64,000 nucleotides of DNA from Salinarimonas chemoclinalis (GTDB taxonomy: Bacteria; Pseudomonadota; Alphaproteobacteria; Rhizobiales; Beijerinckiaceae), in assembly GCF_041514305.1 (NCBI RefSeq), contig NZ_JBGMWH010000021.1, forward strand, positions 1 to 64,000, given 5' to 3'. The stretch's first letter is position 1; the number at the start of each line of letters is the position of its first letter. This document shows positions 27,644 through 35,091 of this stretch, one piece after another. A program made the position numbers and the translations under genes. The notes below the pieces were generated by a model, which saw only the letters and a list, made by a program, of their open reading frames with translations, searched no databases and was not told the origin of the DNA.

Positions 27644-27779
27644 CCCCTCTCCCGTATGGGAGAGGGGCAGGGGTGAGGGCGCCCGGCTCGACGTCCGGCA
27701 GCGACGCCGGCAAAGGCCGCGCCCTTCACCGCATGCCGTACACCCTCACCCCCGGCCCCTCTCCCGAACGGGAGAGGGG
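27644..27779. repeat. REP-type paired inverted repeat (BIME-like)
   Basis: Two near-identical hairpins face each other: CCCCTCTCCC-gtat-GGGAGAGGGG (27644-27667) followed by CAGGGGTGAGGG, and CCCTCACCCC (27743-27752) followed by CCCCTCTCCC-gaac-GGGAGAGGGG (27756-27779). Each is a palindrome, and the whole pair is an inverted repeat around a 60-base centre. This is the layout of bacterial REP pairs. It lies inside the dpp operon, between dppA and dppB, and its right arm supplies the ribosome binding site of dppB. Confidence 0.85.
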
Positions 27780-27784
27780 AGATC

Positions 27785-28738
27785 ATGGAGGGCATCGTGC
27801 TCCAGCTCATCGGCAAGCGGCTCGTGCAGCTCGTCCCGACGCTGTTCTTCGTGTCGGTGCTGATCTTCTCGCTCCAGCACCTGATGCCGGGGGATCCGGC
27901 GTTGGTGATGGCGGGGGAGGAGCGCGACCCCGTCGTGATCGAACAGATCCGCCAGCAATACGGCCTCGACCGGCCGATCCCGGTTCAGTACGCGATGTGG
28001 ATCGGGAACGTGCTCGCCGGCGATCTCGGCGAGTCGATGCGGCTCAAGGTGCCGGTCTCCGAGCTCGTCGCGCAGAAGCTCCCGGTCACGATCCAGCTCG
28101 CGGTGATGGCGATGCTGATCGCGCTCGTGCTGGGCGTGACGACGGGCGTGCTCTCGGCGGTGAAGCGCAATTCCGCCTGGGACTGGGTCGTCAACGTGGT
28201 CGGCCTCGCCGGCATCTCGACGCCGAACTTCTGGCTCGGGATCATGATGATCCTCCTCTTCGCCGTGCATCTGGGCTGGCTGCCGGCCTCGGGCTACGTC
28301 AGCCCGTTCGAGGATCTCGGCCGCTCGCTCGCGACCACGATCATGCCGGCCTTCGTGCTCGGCACGGCGATCGCCGGCGTGATCATGCGCCACACCCGCT
28401 CGGCCATGATCCAGGCGCTCGACAGCGACTACGTGCGCACGGCGCGCGCCAAGGGCCTCTCCGAGCGCACCGTGGTGTGGAAGCACGCCATGCGCAACGC
28501 GCTCACGCCGGTGATCACGCTGGGCGCGCTCGAGTTCGGCACGCTCCTCTCGGGCGCGGTGCTCACCGAGCAGATCTTCTCGATACCCGGCTTCGGCAAG
28601 CTCATCGTCGACGCCGTCTTCAACCGCGACTACGCGGTGGTGCAGGGCGTCGTGCTCGTCACGGCGACGACCTACATCGTGCTCAACCTCCTCGCCGACA
28701 TCGGCTACATCCTCGCGAACCCGAGGCTGCGCGCATGA
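27785..28738 (+). CDS. dppB: Peptide ABC transporter permease DppB-like
   Basis: The 317-residue permease has about six membrane helices and the typical beginning (LIGKRLVQLVPTLFFVSVLIF in outline, then LMPGDPA). The coupling loop is ALDSDYVRTARAKGLSERTV. The C-terminal ANPRLRA is also family-like. The ATG at 27785 follows GAGGGGAG, which is part of the REP right arm, so the site can be sequestered in a hairpin. Its stop overlaps the dppC start (ATGA at 28735). Confidence 0.93.
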   Translation: MEGIVLQLIGKRLVQLVPTLFFVSVLIFSLQHLMPGDPALVMAGEERDPVVIEQIRQQYGLDRPIPVQYAMWIGNVLAGDLGESMRLKVPVSELVAQKLPVTIQLAVMAMLIALVLGVTTGVLSAVKRNSAWDWVVNVVGLAGISTPNFWLGIMMILLFAVHLGWLPASGYVSPFEDLGRSLATTIMPAFVLGTAIAGVIMRHTRSAMIQALDSDYVRTARAKGLSERTVVWKHAMRNALTPVITLGALEFGTLLSGAVLTEQIFSIPGFGKLIVDAVFNRDYAVVQGVVLVTATTYIVLNLLADIGYILANPRLRA

Positions 28739-29631
28739 GCCTCGCCACCGCACCCGGTCGGGCGACGCCCCCCGACGCCGACGCCTTCGTCATCGAGAGC
28801 CCCGGCCGGCGGGCCTGGCGGCGGCTGCGCCGACGCCCGGCGGCGATGGCGTCCCTCGTGGTCGTCCTCGTCATCGTCGCCTGCGCACTCCTCGCGCCGT
28901 GGATCGCACCCTACGATCCGACGGCGCAGAGCTGGTCGGCCGTGCGCAAGGCGCCGTCGGCGGCGCATTGGCTCGGCACCGACGAGGTGGGGCGCGACGT
29001 CCTCTCGCGGGTGATCTGGGGCGCGCGCGCCTCGCTGGCGGCGGGCGTGATCTCGGTGCTCATCGCCATGGCCGCGGGCATCCCGCTCGGGCTCGTGGCG
29101 GGCTACGTCGGCGGCTGGACCGACGCCGCGCTCGGGCGCCTCACCGACGCGATGCTGGCGATCCCGTTCCTCATCCTGGCGATCGCGCTCGCGGCCTTCC
29201 TCGGCCCGAACCTGACCAACGCCATGATCGCCATCGGCGTCACCGCGACGCCGATCTTCATCCGCCTCACCCGCGGCCAGGTGCTCGCCGCGCGCTCGGA
29301 GGAATGGGTCGAGGCGGCGCGGGCGGTGGGCAACCCGCATTGGCGCATCGCCCTGCGCCACGTGCTCCCCAACGTGCTGCCGCCGATCCTGGTGCAGGCG
29401 ACGCTGACCATCGCCACCGCCGTCATCGCCGAGGCGAGCCTCTCCTTCCTCGGACTCGGCCAGCAGCCGCCGATGCCCTCCTGGGGCTCGATGCTGAACT
29501 CCGCCCAGCGCTTCCTGGCGCAGGCGCCCTGGATGGCCGTGTTCCCCGGCCTCGCGATCTTCGTCACGGTGCTCGCCTTCAACGTGCTCGGCGACGGCCT
29601 GCGGGACGCGCTCGACCCCAGGGGACGATGA
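28735..29631 (+). CDS. dppC: Peptide ABC transporter permease DppC-like
   Basis: The 298-residue partner permease has the DppC N-terminal helix preceded by RRLRRRPAAMASLVVVLVIV, here noted by its core RRRPAAMASLVVVLVIV. It has the periplasmic HWLGTDEVGRDVLSRVIWGA block and the EAA loop EEWVEAARAVGNPHWRIALR, and ends in GDGLRDALDPRGR, the standard C-terminus. The start is the ATG overlapping dppB. A longer open frame upstream runs through dppA in another frame and is a shadow. It is the last gene of the operon. Confidence 0.93.
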   Translation: MSLATAPGRATPPDADAFVIESPGRRAWRRLRRRPAAMASLVVVLVIVACALLAPWIAPYDPTAQSWSAVRKAPSAAHWLGTDEVGRDVLSRVIWGARASLAAGVISVLIAMAAGIPLGLVAGYVGGWTDAALGRLTDAMLAIPFLILAIALAAFLGPNLTNAMIAIGVTATPIFIRLTRGQVLAARSEEWVEAARAVGNPHWRIALRHVLPNVLPPILVQATLTIATAVIAEASLSFLGLGQQPPMPSWGSMLNSAQRFLAQAPWMAVFPGLAIFVTVLAFNVLGDGLRDALDPRGR

Positions 29632-29768
29632 CGGGAGGTGGCACGGGCGGAAATGCGCGTCCGTCCGAGGGAGTCCGGGGCGCCACGGTATCCCCCGCGG
29701 TCGCGAACTGGTACAGATGGGGCACGGAAGACGCGAGAGGATCGAGCGTCGATTGGAAAGGACGCCGC

Positions 29769-30158
29769 GTGACCAAGACGCCTCCCACCGACGAGTCGCG
29801 GCGCGTGCGCGCCGAGGCCCAGGCCACGAAGGAGCGCGAGAACGCGCAGGCCTGGATCGACCACGACAACGAGGCCCGCGCCGTCGAGGAGCGTACCGCC
29901 CGCCTGCGCGCCCTGCGGCTCGCCAAGGAAGCCTCCGACGCCGAGGCCGCCGCCGTCGTCGCCGCCGAGAAGGCCGCGGAGAAGGCCGCCAAGACCGCCC
30001 GCGCCGTGAAGCGCAAGAGCACCAAGGCGAGCGCCGAGGCCGCTGCCGAGACGGGCACGAAGGTCGGTGCGAGGACGCGTGCCAAGGTCGGCACCAAGGC
30101 CGACACCGAGGTCGGCACCAAGGCCGGCACGAAGGCGGGTGCCGAGCCGAGCGCCTAG
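29769..30158 (+). CDS. Small Ala/Lys-rich hypothetical protein with C-terminal repeats
   Basis: The 129-residue protein has no known domain. Residues about 10-85 are highly charged and should form one long helix (RAEAQATKERENAQAWIDHD, EAAAVVAAEKAAEKAAKTAR). The last 40 residues are a degenerate repeat of a (V/A)GTKA-type unit (KVGTKADTEVGTKAGTKAG). The composition resembles histone H1-like or other DNA-binding tails, but that is only a compositional likeness. GTG 29769 has GGAAAGGAC at 29756-29764 upstream. A DUF-type assignment is not possible by eye. Confidence 0.6.
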   Translation: MTKTPPTDESRRVRAEAQATKERENAQAWIDHDNEARAVEERTARLRALRLAKEASDAEAAAVVAAEKAAEKAAKTARAVKRKSTKASAEAAAETGTKVGARTRAKVGTKADTEVGTKAGTKAGAEPSA

Positions 30159-30521
30159 GCCTGCCCCGCGACCACGAACGCCCGGGACTACGCCGAGTGC
30201 GCGCGACGCACCGACAGCCGCATCGCCCCGCCCGCCGTGCCACGACCGCCGGTGCTCGCCGGGACCGTCGAGACACAGCCAGCGATCGTAGATGGCCGCT
30301 TGGTCCGATGATGCGCCCCGGAGATCGCGCAGCCCGACGTCGACGCGCACGCGCGGTGCCCGCGTGCGCGTGCGGCGCGCGCCGTCCCGCCGATCCTTCG
30401 CAGGGCGAAGGATAGGTATTGCACCTTCTCTACACATCCGAAAAGTTGATCTAGGTTACTGGAATCATACCCCATACGCATCGGGGGTCGATGAATCGAC
30501 GTCGGAGCATCGCGTGCGGGC
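30159..30521. other. Intergenic region with AT-richer promoter zone before bphO
   Basis: About 360 bp without a gene. The right end (30415-30480) is clearly less GC-rich and holds TTGATC (30446-30451) followed 16 bases later by a weak CATACC-type element. This may be the bphO-bphP promoter. The left part shows nothing I can name. Confidence 0.4.
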
Positions 30522-31238
30522 ATGATGGAACTCGACCGAAACGGCCTGACGTCCACGCTCCGAACGGAGACCCGCGCCGCGCACGCGGCCGCGGAGAAGA
30601 TCTTCGTTCGGGCGTCGAAGGCCGATCCCGGTTGCGGCCCCGTCCTCCTGATGACACTCAACCACGTGCTCGGCGGCTGGCTCGCCGACGCGGCGACGCG
30701 GCTCTCGCCGGAGGCGCGCACCGGAGGGTTCGCGGACGAGCTCGCAGCCTTCCTGGCGATCGCGCGCGGGGCGCAGCCGCGGGACGCGGACGCGCCCGGC
30801 GCGCCGGAGGGGCCGCGCCTCGTCGGGGACGCCGCGATCGCGGGGGCGTCCTACGCCGTGTGCGGCTCCGCGCTCGGCGCCGCCGCCCTCGCGAGCGCCT
30901 GGCACGCCGAGCGCGCGCCGGCGTGGCTCGCCTTCTGCGCGGCGAGCCGGACGCTCGAGGGGCGCTGGCCCCGCTTCGGCGCCGCGCTCGACGCGTGGGG
31001 CGCGCGGGCGGATGCGCACCGGGACGCGCTCGCGGGGGTGCGTTGCGCCTTCGCCTACGCGGGGGACGTTGTCGCGGCGCTCGCGGACCGCGGGGACCGC
31101 GCGCGGACCCGTGACGGAGCGTGGACCCGTGACGGAGCCTGGACCGACGACGGCGCAAGGGTCGGCGCGGGTCTCGCCCGTCCCGGCGTCGCGCCCCGGG
31201 CTTCGATCCGGGCCTCGATCCGGGCGGGAGACGGATGA
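30522..31238 (+). CDS. bphO: Biliverdin-producing haem oxygenase (BphO)
   Basis: Haem oxygenase opens haem to biliverdin IX-alpha, the chromophore of bacteriophytochromes. The N-terminal helix LRTETRAAHAAAEKIFVRAS carries the candidate proximal His ligand (AAHAAAEK). The YAVCGSALGAAALAS segment corresponds to the glycine-rich distal helix (GxxxGA-like). The usual length is about 190-200 residues. This protein is 238 because of a C-terminal low-complexity tail made of short DNA repeats. It overlaps bphP by four bases (ATGA at 31235), so enzyme and photoreceptor are made together. The sequence is divergent, and the context is the strongest support. Confidence 0.82.
   Translation: MMELDRNGLTSTLRTETRAAHAAAEKIFVRASKADPGCGPVLLMTLNHVLGGWLADAATRLSPEARTGGFADELAAFLAIARGAQPRDADAPGAPEGPRLVGDAAIAGASYAVCGSALGAAALASAWHAERAPAWLAFCAASRTLEGRWPRFGAALDAWGARADAHRDALAGVRCAFAYAGDVVAALADRGDRARTRDGAWTRDGAWTDDGARVGAGLARPGVAPRASIRASIRAGDG
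31101..31221. repeat. Short tandem repeats in the bphO 3' end
   Basis: Three 18-base units at 31101-31118, 31119-31136 and 31137-31154 (the first two differ at one base) encode RTRDGA, WTRDGA and WTDDGA. A second pair of 12-base units at 31198-31221 encodes the ASIRASIR repeat. Both keep the frame, which points to expansion by slippage under coding constraint. Confidence 0.8.
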
Positions 31239-34039
31239 GCATCGTCGCGCCGCTCCCGCCCGACCACGCCGCGATCTGCGAGGCCGAGCCGATCACCCGG
31301 CCCGGCGCCGTGCAGCCCTTCGGCTTCCTGCTCGCGGTGGAGGAGGAGACGGGCCGCATCGCGCAGGCGAGCGCGAATGCGGTCGCCTTCGTCGGCCGCG
31401 AGGCGCACGAGCTCGTCGGCCGGCTCCTCGACGAGGTCCTGTGCGCCGCCTCCTGCGCGCGCATCGCCGCCATGATGCGCACGGAGTGCTACGCGCCGAC
31501 GAACTTCACCCGCGTGCGCACCCGCGACGGCGCGCGGTCCTTCGACGCGCTCGCCCATCGCAGCCACGACACGCTCGTCGTCGAGTGCCTGCCCATCGGG
31601 CCGGAAACGGACGCGACCCGCGCCGTCTGCGACGCGCAGCGCCTGATCCAGCGCCTGCGCGACGCGCCGGACTTCGAGACCATGCTCGGGATCGCCGCGC
31701 GGGAGGCGCGCGACCTCACCGGCTTCGACCGAGCCATGGTGTACCGCTTCGACGAGGACGGCCACGGCGCCGTCGTCGCCGAGAGCCGGCGGGAGGACCT
31801 CGAGCCCTATCTCGGCCTGCACTATCCCGCGAGCGACATCCCCGCCCAGGCCCGGCGCATGTACCTGCTCCAGCGCGTGCGCCAGATCCCCGACGTCGAC
31901 GCCGCCACCGCGGCCCTCGTCGGCGCGCCCGGGCACGACCCCGCAGGGCTCGACATGACGCACGCCGTGCTGCGCGCGGTTTCGCCCTACCACCTCGAGT
32001 ACCTGCGCAACATGGGCGTGAAGGCGACCTTCGCGGTCTCCCTCATCGTCGGCGACGCGCTCTGGGGCATGCTCGTCTTCCACCACGGCCGGCGCCGGGA
32101 CGTGGACTGCACGCTGCGCGGCCTGTGCGACCTCGTCGGGCAGACGCTCTCGGCCCTCCTCGACCTGCGGGCCGACGCGGACCGCGAGGCGGCGCTCGCC
32201 GCCCGCGCCGACGCGCTGCGCGCGATCGAGCGGGAGCTCGCCGAGGCGGACACCGTCTCCGCCGGGCTCGGCGCCGTCGCCGACCGCCTGCTCGAGGTCA
32301 TGGGCGCGGGGGGCTGCTGGGTGCGAATCGGCGGCACGGGGCTGCGCTTCGGGCATACGCCGCCGGAAGCCGCTTGCCGGACGATCCTCGCGCGGCTCGG
32401 CGACGGCGCGGCCGGCTATGCCGCCCACGCCGAGCTGCGGGTCCTCGACCCGGCGCTCGCCGCGCACGCGGGCTGCGCGGCGGGCGCGGCCGCGATCGTC
32501 CTGCCGGCCCGGCCGGGCGAGGGGATCGTCTGGTTCCGCCCCGAGCGCCTGCGCACGGTCTCCTGGGGCGGCGATCCGAGCCGGCCCGTCGACGTGGATC
32601 CGACGAGCGGGCGCCTCGGTCCCCGGCGCTCCTTCGCCGCCTTCGTCGAGCAGGTCGCCGGCACGAGCGGGCGCTTCGACGAGGCGGACGCGGAGGTCGC
32701 CCAGCGGCTGCGCCGCGCGGTGCTCGGAGCCCTCCTGCGCATCTCCGAGGAGCGCCTGCACCGGGTGCGCACCTTCGACCCGCTCACGGGCCTCCTGCGG
32801 CGCGAGGTGGCGGAACCGCGGCTGCGCCGGATGGCCGCCGCGGCCGATCGCGAGGTCGTCGGCGTGCTGGTCGTGCGGGTCGCGCGGCTCTCCGGCCTCG
32901 TCGAGCGCTGGGGCGTGGAGGCGGGCGAGACCGCCATCCTCGAGGCGGCGCGACGGCTCCAGGAACTGGTGCGCAGGGGCGAGGTGCTCGCGCGCTGGGG
33001 CGACGACGGCTTCCTTCTCGGGGTTCGGCGCGACGGCGTCGAGGCGCTGCGCCGGCTCGGCGCCGAGGTCCTCGACGCCTTCCGCACGCCGCTGACGGTC
33101 GGCGGCACGGAGGTCGCGCTCACCGTCCACGCGGGCGTCGCCGTCCATCCCGGGGTGGACCTCGGTTCGCTCGTCGCCACGGCCGCCGACGCCGCGGGCA
33201 AGGCGGCGGAGGATCGGCGCGGCCGCTTCGTGCTGCTCGAGCGCCCGCCCGAGCGGGCGGCGCCCTCGCCGGCGCGGCTCGAGCTCGAGATCGCCCCCGC
33301 GCTCGCCCGCGGCGAGTTCCGCGTGGTGCTGGAGCCGATCGTCGCGCTGGCGGACGGGCGCCCGATCGGGGTCGAGGCACATCCGCGCTGGCCGAGCCCG
33401 GCCTTCGGCGAGGTCGACCCCGCGCTCTTCCTCCCCGCCGCCGTCGAGAGCGGGCAGGCCTTCGCGCTCGCCGCCGCGCTCCTCGACGCGGCCCTGCGCC
33501 ATGCCGGGCCGGAGATCGCCGCCGGGCGGCTGGAGCGGCTGGCGGTGCGCTTCGACGCGGGCCTCCTCGCCCGCCGCGGCCTCGCCGCGATGGTGCTCTC
33601 GGCGCTCGACCGCGCGCGCGTGCCGCCGGGTGCCCTCGTGCTCGAGATCGGCGGCGACGGTCGGGACCTCGAGGGCAACGCCGCCGCCCTCGCGCGTCTG
33701 CGCGAGGGCGGCGTGCGGATCGCGCTCGCCGATCTCGCCGACGCGCGCGTCTCGCTCGCGGCGCTGGCGCGCCTGCCGATCGACTGCGTGCGCATCGGCT
33801 CGGCCTTCCTCGACGACGCGGGCGCGGAGGGGCGCGGCGACGCCGTGCTCGCGGCGATGGTCGCCCTCGCCCGCGCGCTCGGCTGCGACGTCGTCGCGGT
33901 GGGCCTCGCCGACGCGGGCGCCCGGGAACGGGCGCGGGCGGCCGGGTGCGACAAGGGGCAGGGAGCGGCGATCGCGCCGGCGCTCGAAGGGCGCGCGCTC
34001 GCGGGCTGGCTCGCCGCGGCCCCCCGGTCGGGAGCGTGA
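31235..34039 (+). CDS. bphP: Bacteriophytochrome with degenerate GGDEF-EAL output
   Basis: The 934-residue red/far-red photoreceptor has the photosensory core PAS-GAF-PHY. Cys15 in AAICEAEPI fits the biliverdin-linking cysteine and is followed by TRPGAVQPFG. In GAF, YPASDIPAQARRMYLLQRVR has Asp201 of the PxSDIP motif, and PYHLEYLRNM has His253. The PHY tongue motif PRRSF is present. The output region keeps the GGDEF and EAL folds but not their chemistry. The GGDEF site reads RWGDDGF, the EAL motif reads VEAHPRW, and the later metal-ligand blocks (normally DDFGTG and KID) read LADLADA and RIGSAF. It should neither make nor cleave c-di-GMP by the usual mechanism, and may signal by binding or by partner contact. 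Confidence 0.92.
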   Translation: MSIVAPLPPDHAAICEAEPITRPGAVQPFGFLLAVEEETGRIAQASANAVAFVGREAHELVGRLLDEVLCAASCARIAAMMRTECYAPTNFTRVRTRDGARSFDALAHRSHDTLVVECLPIGPETDATRAVCDAQRLIQRLRDAPDFETMLGIAAREARDLTGFDRAMVYRFDEDGHGAVVAESRREDLEPYLGLHYPASDIPAQARRMYLLQRVRQIPDVDAATAALVGAPGHDPAGLDMTHAVLRAVSPYHLEYLRNMGVKATFAVSLIVGDALWGMLVFHHGRRRDVDCTLRGLCDLVGQTLSALLDLRADADREAALAARADALRAIERELAEADTVSAGLGAVADRLLEVMGAGGCWVRIGGTGLRFGHTPPEAACRTILARLGDGAAGYAAHAELRVLDPALAAHAGCAAGAAAIVLPARPGEGIVWFRPERLRTVSWGGDPSRPVDVDPTSGRLGPRRSFAAFVEQVAGTSGRFDEADAEVAQRLRRAVLGALLRISEERLHRVRTFDPLTGLLRREVAEPRLRRMAAAADREVVGVLVVRVARLSGLVERWGVEAGETAILEAARRLQELVRRGEVLARWGDDGFLLGVRRDGVEALRRLGAEVLDAFRTPLTVGGTEVALTVHAGVAVHPGVDLGSLVATAADAAGKAAEDRRGRFVLLERPPERAAPSPARLELEIAPALARGEFRVVLEPIVALADGRPIGVEAHPRWPSPAFGEVDPALFLPAAVESGQAFALAAALLDAALRHAGPEIAAGRLERLAVRFDAGLLARRGLAAMVLSALDRARVPPGALVLEIGGDGRDLEGNAAALARLREGGVRIALADLADARVSLAALARLPIDCVRIGSAFLDDAGAEGRGDAVLAAMVALARALGCDVVAVGLADAGARERARAAGCDKGQGAAIAPALEGRALAGWLAAAPRSGA

Positions 34040-34129
34040 GCCCCGCGCACGACTTATTTCGGCGGCTGTCATCCAGGCTTCATTAGTTTGGCCGATTGAA
34101 GTACCGGCAGAGGCGGTCGGGCGAACGAC

Positions 34130-34714
34130 ATGAGCGGTAAATCCAGGCTTTCCGGGTCCAAGAACCCGGGCTCGAAACATCCCGGCGCGAAGAGCGTCGG
34201 CTGGGCGCTGGTCCAGGCGGCGCGGCTGCACCGCGCGCGGATGGGCGACCGGCTCGGCGAACTCGGCCTGTTCGCGGGCCAGGAGCAGGTGGTCCAGGCG
34301 CTGGCGGCCGAGGGCCAGATGACGATGGGCGAGCTCGCCGCCATCCTGCGCGTGCGCCCGCCCACCGCCTCGAAGACCGTCTCGCGCCTCGCCGCGCTCG
34401 GCCTCGTCGAGCGCCGCGCCGAGCCCGACGACGCGCGCGTCGTGCGCGTCGGCCTCACCACGGAGGGCGCCGCCAAGGCCGCCGCCATCGCCGCCCTGTG
34501 GGACGACGTCGAGGCCGAGCTGCTCGGCGACTTCGATACCAAGGACCGCAAGCGCCTGCGCAAGCTGCTGCGAAAGGTCGCACGCAATCTCGCCGAGGTG
34601 TCCGGCGCCGACGCCCGCGGCCTCGACGCCGCCGACGAGGAGCCCGACGATCCGGAGCCGGAGCCCGATCCCGCGCCGGAAGACGCGCAGCGCGATCTCG
34701 CGCCGACCGCTTGA
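34130..34714 (+). CDS. MarR-family transcriptional regulator
   Basis: The 194-residue protein has the MarR winged helix at residues about 50-120: MTMGELAAILRVRPPTASKT, then VSRLAALGLVERRAEPDDAR with the DxR wing motif. The N-terminal 20 residues (SGSKNPGSKHPGAK) are basic and low-complexity. The C-terminal 35 are strongly acidic (DEEPDDPEPEPDPAPED). Both ends extend the usual 140-150 residue fold. It sits alone between the phytochrome and the Rpf-like pair, so its target is not indicated. Confidence 0.88.
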   Translation: MSGKSRLSGSKNPGSKHPGAKSVGWALVQAARLHRARMGDRLGELGLFAGQEQVVQALAAEGQMTMGELAAILRVRPPTASKTVSRLAALGLVERRAEPDDARVVRVGLTTEGAAKAAAIAALWDDVEAELLGDFDTKDRKRLRKLLRKVARNLAEVSGADARGLDAADEEPDDPEPEPDPAPEDAQRDLAPTA

Positions 34715-35091
34715 GACGAAGGCGCAGGGCGGACCTTCGCGGAAGCGGTCGCAGGTTCTGCAACCCTCGATCAAATACTCGCGCGCACGGCCGCGAAGGT
34801 CTCGACGCGCGCGCGCGGCACGAATGCAGGGTCCACGACGCGCGCCGGTCTGCACGAAGCGCCGGTGCGTCATGCCATGCGGGGTCGATTAATTTCTATT
34901 CGCCGCCTTCGGGTCATGCATTTACTCGAATACTTGTTTCGCGATGATTGGGGTAACGCTGGAGTGTCGCCTGTCGACGTTGGCGATAGCTTCGCCCTGT
35001 GTTGATTGTTCTTTTAGACTTCGTCGGTACGTTCCTCGACCATGCTCGGGCCACCCTCGGCCGGGCACGAGCACGGGACGGTGTCGCGCGC
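34715..35091. other. Intergenic region ahead of the Rpf-like pair
   Basis: About 375 bp. The portion 34870-35040 is less GC-rich and should hold the promoter for the two-gene signalling unit. Several TTG-containing hexamers occur, but no pair is convincing. No structured RNA is evident. Confidence 0.4.

Noticed and set aside
26284..29631. A 1115-codon frame that appears to hold one large protein ending in the DppC permease
   Set aside because: Only the last 298 codons are family-like. The first two thirds run through dppA and dppB in a shadow frame.
31101..31221. Tandem repeats as a CRISPR-like array
   Set aside because: Units are contiguous, in frame and lack spacers; there are no cas genes.
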